Shown: piece by piece, positions 50,764-58,827 of the stretch
How the letters are laid out: each line of letters opens with the position of its first letter
Position numbering within the stretch: the stretch's first letter is position 1
Assembly: GCF_943181415.1 (NCBI RefSeq)
Contig: NZ_CALPBZ010000006.1
Span: 186,001-250,000 of the forward strand
DNA: 64,000 nt
DNA from: Microbacterium sp. Marseille-Q6648
GTDB taxonomy: Bacteria; Actinomycetota; Actinomycetes; Actinomycetales; Microbacteriaceae
Direction of reading: 5' to 3'
Program-made: the position numbers and the translations under genes
Notes under the pieces: model-generated
Told to the model about the DNA's origin: nothing
The model's database searches: none
Seen by the model: the letters and a program-made list of their open reading frames with translations, nothing else

Positions 50764-51891
50764 TCAGAGACCCTCGTGGAACTCCTCGATGAGGCTGTCG
50801 ACGACCGCGGTCATGGCACCGTTGCGGTCGGAACCGGCGGCTTCGGCGCCCGCGGCCACCGCGCGCTGTCGCGTGGTCGACGTGCCGGCGGACGCGATCG
50901 CGATCACCCTCTCGACCTCGTCGCGGCATCCGAGCGCCTCGGCGTCCTCGGCGACGAGCTCGACCAGCTCGTCCATGAGCTGCGGGAAGGGCGTGATGGT
51001 GTTCGCTCCGAAGTCGATGAGTCCCTCCGCCACGCCGTATCGCTGCGCGCGCCACCGGTTCTCGCCGATGAGGAAGCGGTCGTACACCCGCCAGCGCTGA
51101 TTCTTCGCGCGCAGTCGCCACAGCATCCGCATCAGCGACTGGTTCACCGCGGCCAGGGCGACGGCATCCTCGAGGCGGGGTGAGACGTCCATGATGCGGG
51201 TCTCGAGGGTCGGGTAGGAGTGCGACGGCCGGATGTCCCACCAGATCTTCGACGAGTCCTCGATGATGCCCAGGTCGACCAGGATGGCCACCGAGCGCTG
51301 GTACTCCGCCCAGCTGACGTAGGCGGGCGGCAGTCCGGTGCGCGGCAGGTTGTCGAACACCGAGATCCGGTACGAGGCCAGACCCGTGTCCTCTCCCTGC
51401 CAGAACGGCGACGATGTCGACAGTGCGAGCAGGTGCGGCAGGAAGTAGGCCATCTGCGGCATCAGATCGGCGCGCAGGGCATCGTCGCCGAGCCCGATGT
51501 GGACGTGGCAGCCGCAGATGAGCAGACGCCGTGCGACCCCGGCCAGGTCGCGCTCGAGGCCGTGGTAGCGCTCCTTGTCGGTGTGGTGGGCCTGCTTCCA
51601 GTCGGCGAACGGGTGGCAGGCGGCGGCGATGGGTGACAGCCCGTGACGGGCGGCGTGCGCCGACACGGTCGCACGCAGGCGCCGCAGTTCGTCGCGGGCG
51701 CCGGCGGCGTCGACGCACACCCGCGTGCCGATCTCGACCTGGCACTGCTTGTACTCGGGGCTCACCTGCAGCTGAAGCTCGGTGCGGAGCCCGTCGAGGA
51801 AGCCCTCGGGGGCGACCGCCAGTGCTCGGGAGTCACGGTCGACGAGGAGGTACTCCTCTTCGATGCCCATGGTGAAGGCCGGTTCCGGCAT
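50764..51891 (-). CDS. YbdK-type carboxylate-amine ligase (glutamate-cysteine ligase family 2)
   Basis: A 375-residue GCS2-family enzyme with signature [17 protein letters not shown] at the N-terminus and [20 protein letters not shown] mid-protein. It can have weak glutamate-cysteine ligase activity, but actinobacterial members are mostly of unknown substrate. AGGAG lies 7 nt before the ATG at 51891. It is followed by arfB within 1 nt, a link without obvious functional meaning. Confidence 0.9.
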   Translation of the reverse strand: MPEPAFTMGIEEEYLLVDRDSRALAVAPEGFLDGLRTELQLQVSPEYKQCQVEIGTRVCVDAAGARDELRRLRATVSAHAARHGLSPIAAACHPFADWKQAHHTDKERYHGLERDLAGVARRLLICGCHVHIGLGDDALRADLMPQMAYFLPHLLALSTSSPFWQGEDTGLASYRISVFDNLPRTGLPPAYVSWAEYQRSVAILVDLGIIEDSSKIWWDIRPSHSYPTLETRIMDVSPRLEDAVALAAVNQSLMRMLWRLRAKNQRWRVYDRFLIGENRWRAQRYGVAEGLIDFGANTITPFPQLMDELVELVAEDAEALGCRDEVERVIAIASAGTSTTRQRAVAAGAEAAGSDRNGAMTAVVDSLIEEFHEGL

Positions 51892-51991
51892 GGCTGGCTC
51901 CTACGGTCGTCACTTCATCGTCGCGGACGCCCCACCCCGGACGCCATCGCCACGCGGGCCGCACTCCCAGCATCCTCGCGATACATCGTGT

Positions 51992-51997
51992 TAGGTT
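51992..51997 (+). promoter_or_regulatory. Leaderless -10 box (TAGGTT)
   Basis: TAGGTT, 7 nt before the ATG at 52005; no SD. Confidence 0.55.
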
Positions 51998-52004
51998 CCC
52001 CGGC

Positions 52005-52406
52005 ATGACGAGCACCGAGCAACCTGGTGGCCTCGAAGCGACGGTCCGCGCCGAGATCGCCGAAGCCGAGCGACCCGACAGACCGATCAGACGGATGCTG
52101 CGCCGTGCACGATCGTGGGTGTCGCGGTACCCGCGTATCGAGAGCGCCTACCGGGCGGCGGTCGGCGTCGTGGGCGGCGCGCTCGCGATCGGCGGTCTGA
52201 TCCTGGTGCCGCTTCCCGGTCCCGGGTGGCTCGTCGTGTTCCTGGGTCTGGCGGTGCTGGGCACCGAGTTCGCCTGGGCGAAGCGCATCGCGGCGTGGCT
52301 CAAGCGCATGCTCGACCGGTTCTGGACGTGGTGGCGCGCGCGCCGCGCACGAAAGGCCGCTACCCCGGCAGGTGGCGCCGCGACCACCCCTCACCCGAGC
52401 GCGTGA
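52005..52406 (+). CDS. PGPGW-motif small membrane protein
   Basis: A 133-residue protein of the TIGR02611/PGPGW family. The hallmark PLPGPGWLVVFLGLAVLG follows a first helix (AVGVVGGALAIGGLILVPL), then a basic C-terminus (RWWRARRARKA-type). Function unknown. The last 47 bp overlap the 3' end of the oppositely oriented PNPOx-like gene. Confidence 0.88.
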   Translation: MTSTEQPGGLEATVRAEIAEAERPDRPIRRMLRRARSWVSRYPRIESAYRAAVGVVGGALAIGGLILVPLPGPGWLVVFLGLAVLGTEFAWAKRIAAWLKRMLDRFWTWWRARRARKAATPAGGAATTPHPSA

Positions 52407-52998
52407 ACTCGAGCCGTCGGCTCGCCGCTTCGGGGTGCGACACCCAGAACAGCAGCCGGTGCGGAGCGACCGCGTAACCCACCCACCCGTCCGGCTGCGG
52501 CGGGGCGGGATGCTGCTCGCCGAACGCGCGCCACCGCCGCTCCCGCTCCTGGCGCGGCAACTCGGCGAACTCGGCGGTGTTGACCCACGCGAGCTGCTTC
52601 AGGTACGGGGAGCGAGCCGCGAAAGCGGCCGCCACCTCGCCGACCGGAGCCTCCTCGGCCCATCCCTGCACGACGATCTGGCGCGTGAATCCCGGCCACA
52701 GCAGGGTCAGTGAGACACGCGGGTTCGCCCTCAGGTCGGCGACCTTGTCACTCGCGATATCGGTGTGGAAGAAGAAGCGCTCGCCGTCGAACTCGCTGAG
52801 CATCACCGTGCGGCTTCGCGGACAGCCGTCTGCATCCACCGTGGCGAGGGTCATGAGCATGCGGTCTTCGCCGGGGCCCGGCAGCCACGACGCTGCCAGG
52901 GCACACGGGTCTTCGGGCGGGTCGTCGGACTGCACCGGGTCGATGCGATGGTCGATCACCGGGACGTCCATCGTCACGCGTCCGGTCGGGCGGTCCAT
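52360..52998 (-). CDS. Pyridoxamine 5'-phosphate oxidase-like flavoprotein
   Basis: A 212-residue split-barrel flavoprotein, PdxH-like in size and order: RSRTVMLSEFDGERFFFHTD (FMN binding), NPRVSLTLLWPGFTRQIVVQG and RSPYLKQLAWVN. The C-terminal region AVAPHRLLFWVSHPEAASRRLEFTR resembles the PNPOx C-terminal dimerisation segment but lacks the usual 'P..VEFWQG' wording, so another PNPOx-family flavin reaction is possible. It lies 5 nt downstream of the creatininase gene, as the last of the oxidase-creatininase operon. Its 3' end overlaps the PGPGW gene by 47 bp. Confidence 0.82.
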   Translation of the reverse strand: MDRPTGRVTMDVPVIDHRIDPVQSDDPPEDPCALAASWLPGPGEDRMLMTLATVDADGCPRSRTVMLSEFDGERFFFHTDIASDKVADLRANPRVSLTLLWPGFTRQIVVQGWAEEAPVGEVAAAFAARSPYLKQLAWVNTAEFAELPRQERERRWRAFGEQHPAPPQPDGWVGYAVAPHRLLFWVSHPEAASRRLEFTRSGEGWSRRHLPG

Positions 52999-53003
52999 GA
53001 CGC

Positions 53004-53801
53004 CTACCCGAACTCGAAGCCGTCGATCTCGACGAGCGCCTCGGTGACGAAGTCGACGCCGCGCTCGAAGAGGATGCGGCCCTCGGCCGCGTTCGCGCCG
53101 GTCGGGTCGCCGATGACACCAGTGGGGCCGAAGTCCTCGCTCGTCCAGCCGAACATCACGGGCTTGCGGTTGAACCCGATGTGGGTCATCCCGGCGATCT
53201 TCTCGGGAACGTTCCGCGGCGGCATGTCGGGCGCCACCAGGTGCGGGGCCAGGTGCATGACGACCGACGTCTCGCCGTACCCGGCGTGGATGCCCTGCCC
53301 GAGCTCGTCGGGGCGCCCGTCGACGCCGTCGCCCGCTGCCCCCGCCCCGGCCGGCATCGAGAAGGAGCGCAGTCCGAAGCGTCGCCGCAGCTCGCGATTG
53401 GCCCAGCCCAGGAGCATGACGTTGCCGCCGTGGCCGTTCACGAACACGACGGTGCGCACCGGCGTCATCGCGATGGAGCGACCGATCTCGATGAGCTGCT
53501 CGAGCAGCGTCGTCCCCTCGAGCCACAGGGTGCCCGGCGCCCAGTGGTGCTCATCCGACTTGGCGTACTCGATGGTCGGCAGCAGCCAGGCGTCGACGCC
53601 GGATGCCGCAGCGCGTTCGACCGCGGCGGCCGCGACCGACTCGGCGACCAGTGCGTCGGTGCGCAGGGGGAGGTGCGGTCCGTGATGCTCGATCGCGCCG
53701 ATCGGGACGATCGCGAGGGAACGGTCCGACGTCGCGGCGACCAGCGACGGTCCCGAGAGGTCGGCCCATCGGCGGGTGACGGGAACGAAGGGTGCGCTCA
53801 T
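53004..53801 (-). CDS. Creatininase-family amidohydrolase
   Basis: A 265-residue member of the creatininase/MftE family. Metal-binding motifs are present: AIEHHGPHLPLRTDALVAES (Glu, His, Asp), FVNGHGGN (His) and, near the end, HAGYGETSVVMHL (catalytic Glu). These are binuclear metal amidohydrolases on cyclic or carbamoyl amides. The ATG overlaps the FAD oxidase stop (ATGA), with GGGAG upstream. With the oxidase and the PNPOx-like protein it looks like an oxidative pathway for a small nitrogenous compound; substrate not assigned. Confidence 0.88.
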   Translation of the reverse strand: MSAPFVPVTRRWADLSGPSLVAATSDRSLAIVPIGAIEHHGPHLPLRTDALVAESVAAAAVERAAASGVDAWLLPTIEYAKSDEHHWAPGTLWLEGTTLLEQLIEIGRSIAMTPVRTVVFVNGHGGNVMLLGWANRELRRRFGLRSFSMPAGAGAAGDGVDGRPDELGQGIHAGYGETSVVMHLAPHLVAPDMPPRNVPEKIAGMTHIGFNRKPVMFGWTSEDFGPTGVIGDPTGANAAEGRILFERGVDFVTEALVEIDGFEFG

Positions 53802-55120
53802 CGGATGGCTCCCTTCGTGGGACCCGCGTACTCGGGGTTCAGCTTGCCGGGGTTCAGCAGTCCGTCCGGATCGGTGCGGGCGGCGAGCTCGAGCGTCTGC
53901 GACAGCCGGAAGTCGACGTTCCACTGGTGCGGGTTGTGCACGCCGACCCCGAGCGCGTTGAGCCTCGCGATGCCGTCGTATACGGCATCCGGGCTCTCGT
54001 AGATCCCCGCGAGCATGCCGATCGGCACCGTGTGGCCGGCTTCGATGTGGAGCAGACCGCCCGGGTACACCGCATGCACCTCGTCGATCCGGTCGACCAG
54101 TGCGTCTCCCGAGACCTCGACGTGGAAGTACACGCCGGGCTCGGACTTCTGCAACCACTCGATCGGGTGGTTGTAGCTGAGCACCGAGATGGCCGACGAG
54201 ACGCCGGGCCCCTCCCGCACCGCCTCGACGCGACCCCCGGCGGCTTCGATGATCCCGGATGCTTCGGAGACCAGTTCCGCGTCCACGATCATCCGCAGCG
54301 AGCTGCGGCCCTCGGGGAACACCTCGTCCGGCGGCAGCTGGGCGGTGATGTGCGGGGTGTCGGCTGACACCAGGCGCGGGGCCGGTTGGAGCCCGCCCAG
54401 CGTCCGCAGCACCGACAGGGAGCCGGCGAAGTCGGGGAACGACGCGTAGAGGCCGCGCCAGTCCTGCAGCGGCTCGAGCCGAACCGTCGCCCGGGCGATG
54501 ATGCCGGCGGTGCCGTAGTTGTGCACGTAGCCGAGCGCCTCGGATCCCTCGACGTGCTGCAGGACCCCGCCGGATGCGGGGGTCACGACGTCGAGGGCGG
54601 CCACGAAGCCCATGTCGTTGCTGCCGTGTGCGATCGTGCCGGTGCCACCCGACCCGCCGCCGAGAAACCCGCCGATGCTCGAATGCACCGTCGACGGATA
54701 CATCCACAGCTGCTTGCCGGCGGCCCGCGCGGCCTGCTCGAGGGCGTTCATCGGGGCTCCCGCGTCCGCTGTGATCGTGTCGCCGTCGATCCCCACGATC
54801 GTCCGCGCACGCGAGGTGTCCACCACCAGGCCGCCCGACATCGGGATCGCCTGGCCGTAGTTGCCGGTGCCCTTGCCGCGCGGGGTCACCGGAACGCCGT
54901 GGCGCACGGCGAGGGCGACGACCGCGGCGATCTCGTCGGCGCTCGTGGGGAAGGCGACGAGATCGGCGACGCCGAGGGGGAGCATCTCGGCGATGATCGG
55001 CGACATCCGCGCGCCGTCGACGGACGCCCGCTCGCGCTGGCGCATGTCGCTGCTGACCCCGCGCGGGCCCAGCAGATCGTTCAGGTCCGCCTCCAGGGAG
55101 GCGTAGTCGGGGTGGGTCAT
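53798..55120 (-). CDS. FAD-binding oxidase (VAO/glycolate-oxidase family)
   Basis: A 440-residue FAD_binding_4 protein. The FAD-binding segments are GVPVTPRGKGTGNYGQAIP, GVNPGKL-type GLLNPGKLNPEYAG at the C-terminus and VHSSIGGFLGGGSGGTGTIAHG. The ATG at 55120 is preceded by AAAGGAAA; a longer frame to 55219 runs through the promoter. First gene of a three-gene operon (oxidase, creatininase-like, PNPOx-like) divergent from the XRE-cupin gene at 55201, its probable regulator. The substrate is unknown; the operon composition suggests an amide- or amine-containing hydroxy compound. Confidence 0.88.
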   Translation of the reverse strand: MTHPDYASLEADLNDLLGPRGVSSDMRQRERASVDGARMSPIIAEMLPLGVADLVAFPTSADEIAAVVALAVRHGVPVTPRGKGTGNYGQAIPMSGGLVVDTSRARTIVGIDGDTITADAGAPMNALEQAARAAGKQLWMYPSTVHSSIGGFLGGGSGGTGTIAHGSNDMGFVAALDVVTPASGGVLQHVEGSEALGYVHNYGTAGIIARATVRLEPLQDWRGLYASFPDFAGSLSVLRTLGGLQPAPRLVSADTPHITAQLPPDEVFPEGRSSLRMIVDAELVSEASGIIEAAGGRVEAVREGPGVSSAISVLSYNHPIEWLQKSEPGVYFHVEVSGDALVDRIDEVHAVYPGGLLHIEAGHTVPIGMLAGIYESPDAVYDGIARLNALGVGVHNPHQWNVDFRLSQTLELAARTDPDGLLNPGKLNPEYAGPTKGAIR

Positions 55121-55188
55121 GTGTTTCCTTTCCCTGCGTTCGCTTGTGCCGCGCGGCGGCGCGAGCCGCGCCGTGCCGGTCGGCCCGG

Positions 55189-55194
55189 TAATCT
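55189..55194 (+). promoter_or_regulatory. Leaderless -10 box (TAATCT)
   Basis: TAATCT, 6 nt before the ATG at 55201; no SD. Confidence 0.6.
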
Positions 55195-55200
55195 GCACGC

Positions 55201-55794
55201 ATGACGGATGGCAGCGCACGCTCGGCCGCGAGCCCGGCCGACGTCGATGCGTCCGCGCGTGCTCTCGGAGCCCGCATCCGCGAGCTGCGCAAGCGGCGCG
55301 GCATGACGCTGACGCAGGCGGCGAGTGAGGCAGGCCTGTCGCATTCGTTCCTCAGCCAGGTCGAGCGAGGGCTCGAGCGGCTCAGCATGGTGTCGCTGTT
55401 CCGCGTCGCCAATGCCCTCGGAACCACCCAGCAGGACCTTCTCACCGAAGACCCGCCGGAGCGGCCCGAGGCCAGCTACCACGTCTACCGGAAGTCGTCG
55501 GAATCGCCCGTGGATGCCGGCTCGGGGCGGGTGGCGGTGCTCGCCGAGCAGCGCGCGAGGTTCCTGCCGATGCTCTTCACCGGCTCGTACGGGGACGACA
55601 TGTGGTGGGAGCACGACGAGGAGGAGTTCGTCTACGTCCTCGAAGGGGAGCTGATCGTGGTGTTCCCCGATAGTGAGGTCGCACTGCGCGAGGGCGACGC
55701 TACGTACTACGAGGGCGGCATCCGGCACCGCTGGCGCACTCCCGAGGGCGTCACCTGCCGGGTCCTGGTCGTCAAGGAGCAGCACCACAGCTGA
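55201..55794 (+). CDS. XRE-family regulator with cupin domain (second)
   Basis: A 197-residue XRE-cupin protein. The HTH spans ~20-75 (ARIRELRKRRGMTLTQAASE-type start; SHSFLSQVERGLERLSMVSL). The C-terminal cupin carries metal-site features (DMWWEHDEEEFVYVLEGELI, then YYEGGIRHRWRTPEGVTCR). It is divergent from the FAD-oxidase operon and lies between that operon and the third ABC/amidohydrolase operon, so it may control one or both. A leaderless start is predicted from the TAATCT box. Confidence 0.9.
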   Translation: MTDGSARSAASPADVDASARALGARIRELRKRRGMTLTQAASEAGLSHSFLSQVERGLERLSMVSLFRVANALGTTQQDLLTEDPPERPEASYHVYRKSSESPVDAGSGRVAVLAEQRARFLPMLFTGSYGDDMWWEHDEEEFVYVLEGELIVVFPDSEVALREGDATYYEGGIRHRWRTPEGVTCRVLVVKEQHHS

Positions 55795-55886
55795 GCCGCC
55801 CGCGACGGGCCCCCGACCCGGCACCGCGGCGGCGGTCAGGCGCTGCGGCGCCGGGAGGAAGCCCGTCATGGTGTGGAGCGGTCCCT

Positions 55887-57092
55887 TCAGTCCATCGAGA
55901 TCGACGAGTCGAGGAACTCGTTCGTGTACAGGGTCTCGACGTCGAGGGCGTCGGCGTCGGACTGCGTGAGCGAGCCCGACTCGATCAGGAACGGGACGAA
56001 GTCGTCGACGATCGACTGCATGCGCTCGGGATCGAGCTGGCCGAACACGCCCGAAGCCGGGTCGTTCTGCACGATGCCCAGCTCGACCTGCTGCTCGACG
56101 GAGTACTCGGCCACGCCGGTGGAGTAGGTCCAGCCGGTGTCGTACTGCTCGACGAGCTCCACGATCAGGTCGATCGTGTCGGCGGGGTCCTCGAGGAAGT
56201 CGAGCTGCGACTGCTGCATGATCGGAACGAGCTTGGTCAGGCAGTCGCCGTACTCCTCGATGGTCTCGGGGCGGACGGCGAGCGGCTCGGGGTAGATGGA
56301 GTAGCCGACCTCCGAGAGCAGCTGGAATCCGACGGGGCGGCCCCACGCCGAGATCTCGTTCTCGTACACGTACGGCTCGGCGGTCGCGAAGCCCTGCTGC
56401 AGGATCGTGGGGTCCGACACGAAGCGCTGCGGCGTGCCCTCGTAGCTGAGGTCGATCTGGGACTGGTCGATCATGCCCTGGGACTCGAGCAGGGCGGGGA
56501 TCACGTCTCCGGCGGTGACGACCACCGCGCCGTCCGCCGTGGCTTCCTCGATGGTCTCGGCGCCCGGGTGGCTCTCGGGGTCCCACATGAGGATCTGGGG
56601 GCTCCAGGTCATCTGCGACGCCACCGCGACGGTCGGCTGGTCGGCGGCGGCCACGATCGCGGCATCCGTGTTGACCGCCCCGAGGAGGATGTCGGTGTCG
56701 AGGTACATCAGGGCGGGGACCGGCTGGAAGTTCACGTTGGGGCCGCCGGGCCTCACTTCGATGTCGACCCCGGTGTCGACGCCCTGCGCGACCAGGGTGC
56801 CGGTGACGGTCTTCATCTCGGTGTCGACCGTGTAGTCGTCGCCGACGAGGTTGTACATCGCGCCGTGCTCGGCCTCGGGCTGCCAGTCCTGCTGCATGAC
56901 GACGGTCGCGGGGCACGATTCGGACAGGTCGAGGGCGCTGCCGGGCTCGGCCGCCGGGGCCGAGCTGGCGGTGGCGGAGCCGCTGCCGGCGGAAGGTCCG
57001 CTCGAGCAGGCGGCGAGAGAGACGGCCAGCGAGATCGCCGCGCCGGCGGCCAGGACGGGCCGCAGGCGTGCGGCGGGGGTTGATGTCGACAC
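55887..57092 (-). CDS. ABC substrate-binding lipoprotein (NMT1/nitrate type), system 3
   Basis: A 401-residue lipoprotein with signal VSTSTPAARLRPVLAAGAAI and lipobox SLAAC. The GTG at 57092 has GGAGGAAC 3-4 nt upstream. The mature protein is a long NMT1/tauT-like binding domain (PEAEHGAMYNLVGDDYTVD near the ligand site, WGRPVGFQLLSEVGYSIYPE). It is the third such binding protein in the window, here downstream of its own permease and ATPase genes. Ligand unknown; the linked cytosine-deaminase-like enzyme suggests a pyrimidine or related amine. Confidence 0.88.
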   Translation of the reverse strand: MSTSTPAARLRPVLAAGAAISLAVSLAACSSGPSAGSGSATASSAPAAEPGSALDLSESCPATVVMQQDWQPEAEHGAMYNLVGDDYTVDTEMKTVTGTLVAQGVDTGVDIEVRPGGPNVNFQPVPALMYLDTDILLGAVNTDAAIVAAADQPTVAVASQMTWSPQILMWDPESHPGAETIEEATADGAVVVTAGDVIPALLESQGMIDQSQIDLSYEGTPQRFVSDPTILQQGFATAEPYVYENEISAWGRPVGFQLLSEVGYSIYPEPLAVRPETIEEYGDCLTKLVPIMQQSQLDFLEDPADTIDLIVELVEQYDTGWTYSTGVAEYSVEQQVELGIVQNDPASGVFGQLDPERMQSIVDDFVPFLIESGSLTQSDADALDVETLYTNEFLDSSISMD

Positions 57093-57193
57093 GGTTCCTC
57101 CAGGGGTGGTTGCAGACGGTGCGGTGCAGGGGTGGGACGGGTCTGGATGACGGAGCGGCTCGGCAGAGCGAGCGGGCACCGTGGGCGGGGGCG

Positions 57194-58081
57194 TCAGCGG
57201 CCCTTCCAGCCGAAGAGGCGCCCGACGACGGCGCGGTCGAGGGCCGCGAAGATCGAGAAGACGAGCACCCCGAACAGGGCGGTGAAGATGATCGCCAGGA
57301 ACAGCGACTCCATGTTCAGCCGCAACGTGTAGGTGCGGAGGAGCCCTCCGATGCCCTGCGAGCCCTGCTGGAAGAAGAAGTCGCCGACGATCGCGCCGAT
57401 GACCGACAGGCCCGCGGCGTTTCGCAGTCCCGTGAAGATGGCGGGGATCGCGGCGGGCAGCTGCAGCTTGGTCAGTCGCTGCCATCTCGACGCCTTGTTC
57501 AGCGTGAACAGATCGTGCGCGCTGGCCTCGGCGGACTGCAGGCCGAAGAGCGTGTTCGAGATCATCGGGAAGACCGCGATGATGACGCACACCACGATGC
57601 GCGCGGGGATGCCGTAGCCCATCCAGATTCCGATGAGCGGCGTCAGGGCCAGGATCGGGATGGTCTGCAGGATCACGGCGTACGGATAGAGGATGCGCTC
57701 AGCGATGCGCCACTGCGACATCAGGATCGCCCAGCCCATGCCGATCGCGACGGCCAGGGCCAGCCCGATGAGCGCGACGGATGTCGTCTGGCCGAGCGCG
57801 ACGAGCATGGGCCCGATGATCTGCGGATTGCCGAGCGTCTCGGCGACGACCTGATGCGGCGGGGGCAGCAGGAATCGACGCGATTCGCTCAGCAGCAGGT
57901 ACGACACGGCATACCACAGCACCAGGATGCCGACGATGGCCAGGACGATCGGCAGCGCACGCGACCCGGCTGCGCCGGCCGCGCGCGAGAAGGACGGCGG
58001 TGCGCTGATCGGGGCCGCCGCGGCGACCACCGGGGCCTGAGCGGCCGGCGCGGCCGGTGCGACGAGTGTCTTCTCGCTCAC
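57194..58081 (-). CDS. ABC importer permease, system 3
   Basis: A 295-residue permease with an Ala/Pro-rich N-terminal tail and about six helices (LPIVLAIVGILVLWYAVSYLL first). The EAA-like loop ALFTLNKASRWQRLTKLQLPA-type segment is present (TLNKASRWQRLTKLQLP). The GTG at 58081 has GGAGGAG upstream within the ATPase gene and overlaps its stop by 4 nt (GTGA). Single permease, presumably homodimeric. Confidence 0.9.
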   Translation of the reverse strand: MSEKTLVAPAAPAAQAPVVAAAAPISAPPSFSRAAGAAGSRALPIVLAIVGILVLWYAVSYLLLSESRRFLLPPPHQVVAETLGNPQIIGPMLVALGQTTSVALIGLALAVAIGMGWAILMSQWRIAERILYPYAVILQTIPILALTPLIGIWMGYGIPARIVVCVIIAVFPMISNTLFGLQSAEASAHDLFTLNKASRWQRLTKLQLPAAIPAIFTGLRNAAGLSVIGAIVGDFFFQQGSQGIGGLLRTYTLRLNMESLFLAIIFTALFGVLVFSIFAALDRAVVGRLFGWKGR

Positions 58082-58827
58082 GAGTGCTCCTCCAGCGTCT
58101 TCGAGAGATGACCCGCGATGCGCCCGAACTCGGGGTCGTAGCGCAGCTCGGGCGGACGGGGATAGGACCAGGGAAGCTCGATGTCCTCGACGATCCGGCC
58201 GGGGCGCCCGCTCATGACGAGCACCCGGCTGGACAGGTACACCGCTTCCGAGATCGAGTGGGTGATGAACATGGCGGCGAAGGACTTGAGCTGGAAGATC
58301 CGCTGCAGCTCGGTCTGCATCTTCAGCCTCGTGATCTCGTCGAGGGCGCCGAACGGCTCGTCGAAGAGGGCGAGCTGGGGCTCGGCCACGAGCGCCCGCG
58401 CGATCGACACGCGCATCCGCATGCCGCCGGACAGGGCGCGGGGATGCTGCTTCTCGAAGCCGCTGAGCCCCACGAGCGCGAGTGCCTCGCGAGCCCGTTC
58501 GGCGCGCTCCGCTGCGGGGACGCCGGCGAGTTCGCCCACGAGTTCCACGTTCTTCTGCGCCGAACGCCACTCCAGGAGGGTGGCGTCCTGGAAGACGAAG
58601 CTGGTCACCGCCGCGTCGACCTCGAGGCTGCCGGCGCTGATGGTGTCGAGGCCCGAGGCGAGTCGGAGGAGCGTCGACTTGCCGCAACCGGACGGCCCGA
58701 CCACCGAGACGAACTCGCCGCGCGAGATCGAGAGCGAGACGTCGGCGAGGGCACGGGTGCCGGTGGCGAAGTCCTTCGTGACGCCGTCCAGGCGAAGGGT
58801 CGGGGCGGTGGTGGTGAGAGGTGTCAT
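58078..58827 (-). CDS. ABC importer ATPase, system 3
   Basis: A 249-residue ATPase with Walker [11 protein letters not shown]-loop FVFQDATLLEWRS, signature [15 protein letters not shown], Walker [15 protein letters not shown] and H-loop MFITHSISEA. ATG 58827 overlaps the amidohydrolase stop (ATGA); a longer frame to 59049 lies inside that gene and is rejected. The importer operon is therefore led by the deaminase gene. Confidence 0.92.
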   Translation of the reverse strand: MTPLTTTAPTLRLDGVTKDFATGTRALADVSLSISRGEFVSVVGPSGCGKSTLLRLASGLDTISAGSLEVDAAVTSFVFQDATLLEWRSAQKNVELVGELAGVPAAERAERAREALALVGLSGFEKQHPRALSGGMRMRVSIARALVAEPQLALFDEPFGALDEITRLKMQTELQRIFQLKSFAAMFITHSISEAVYLSSRVLVMSGRPGRIVEDIELPWSYPRPPELRYDPEFGRIAGHLSKTLEEHS

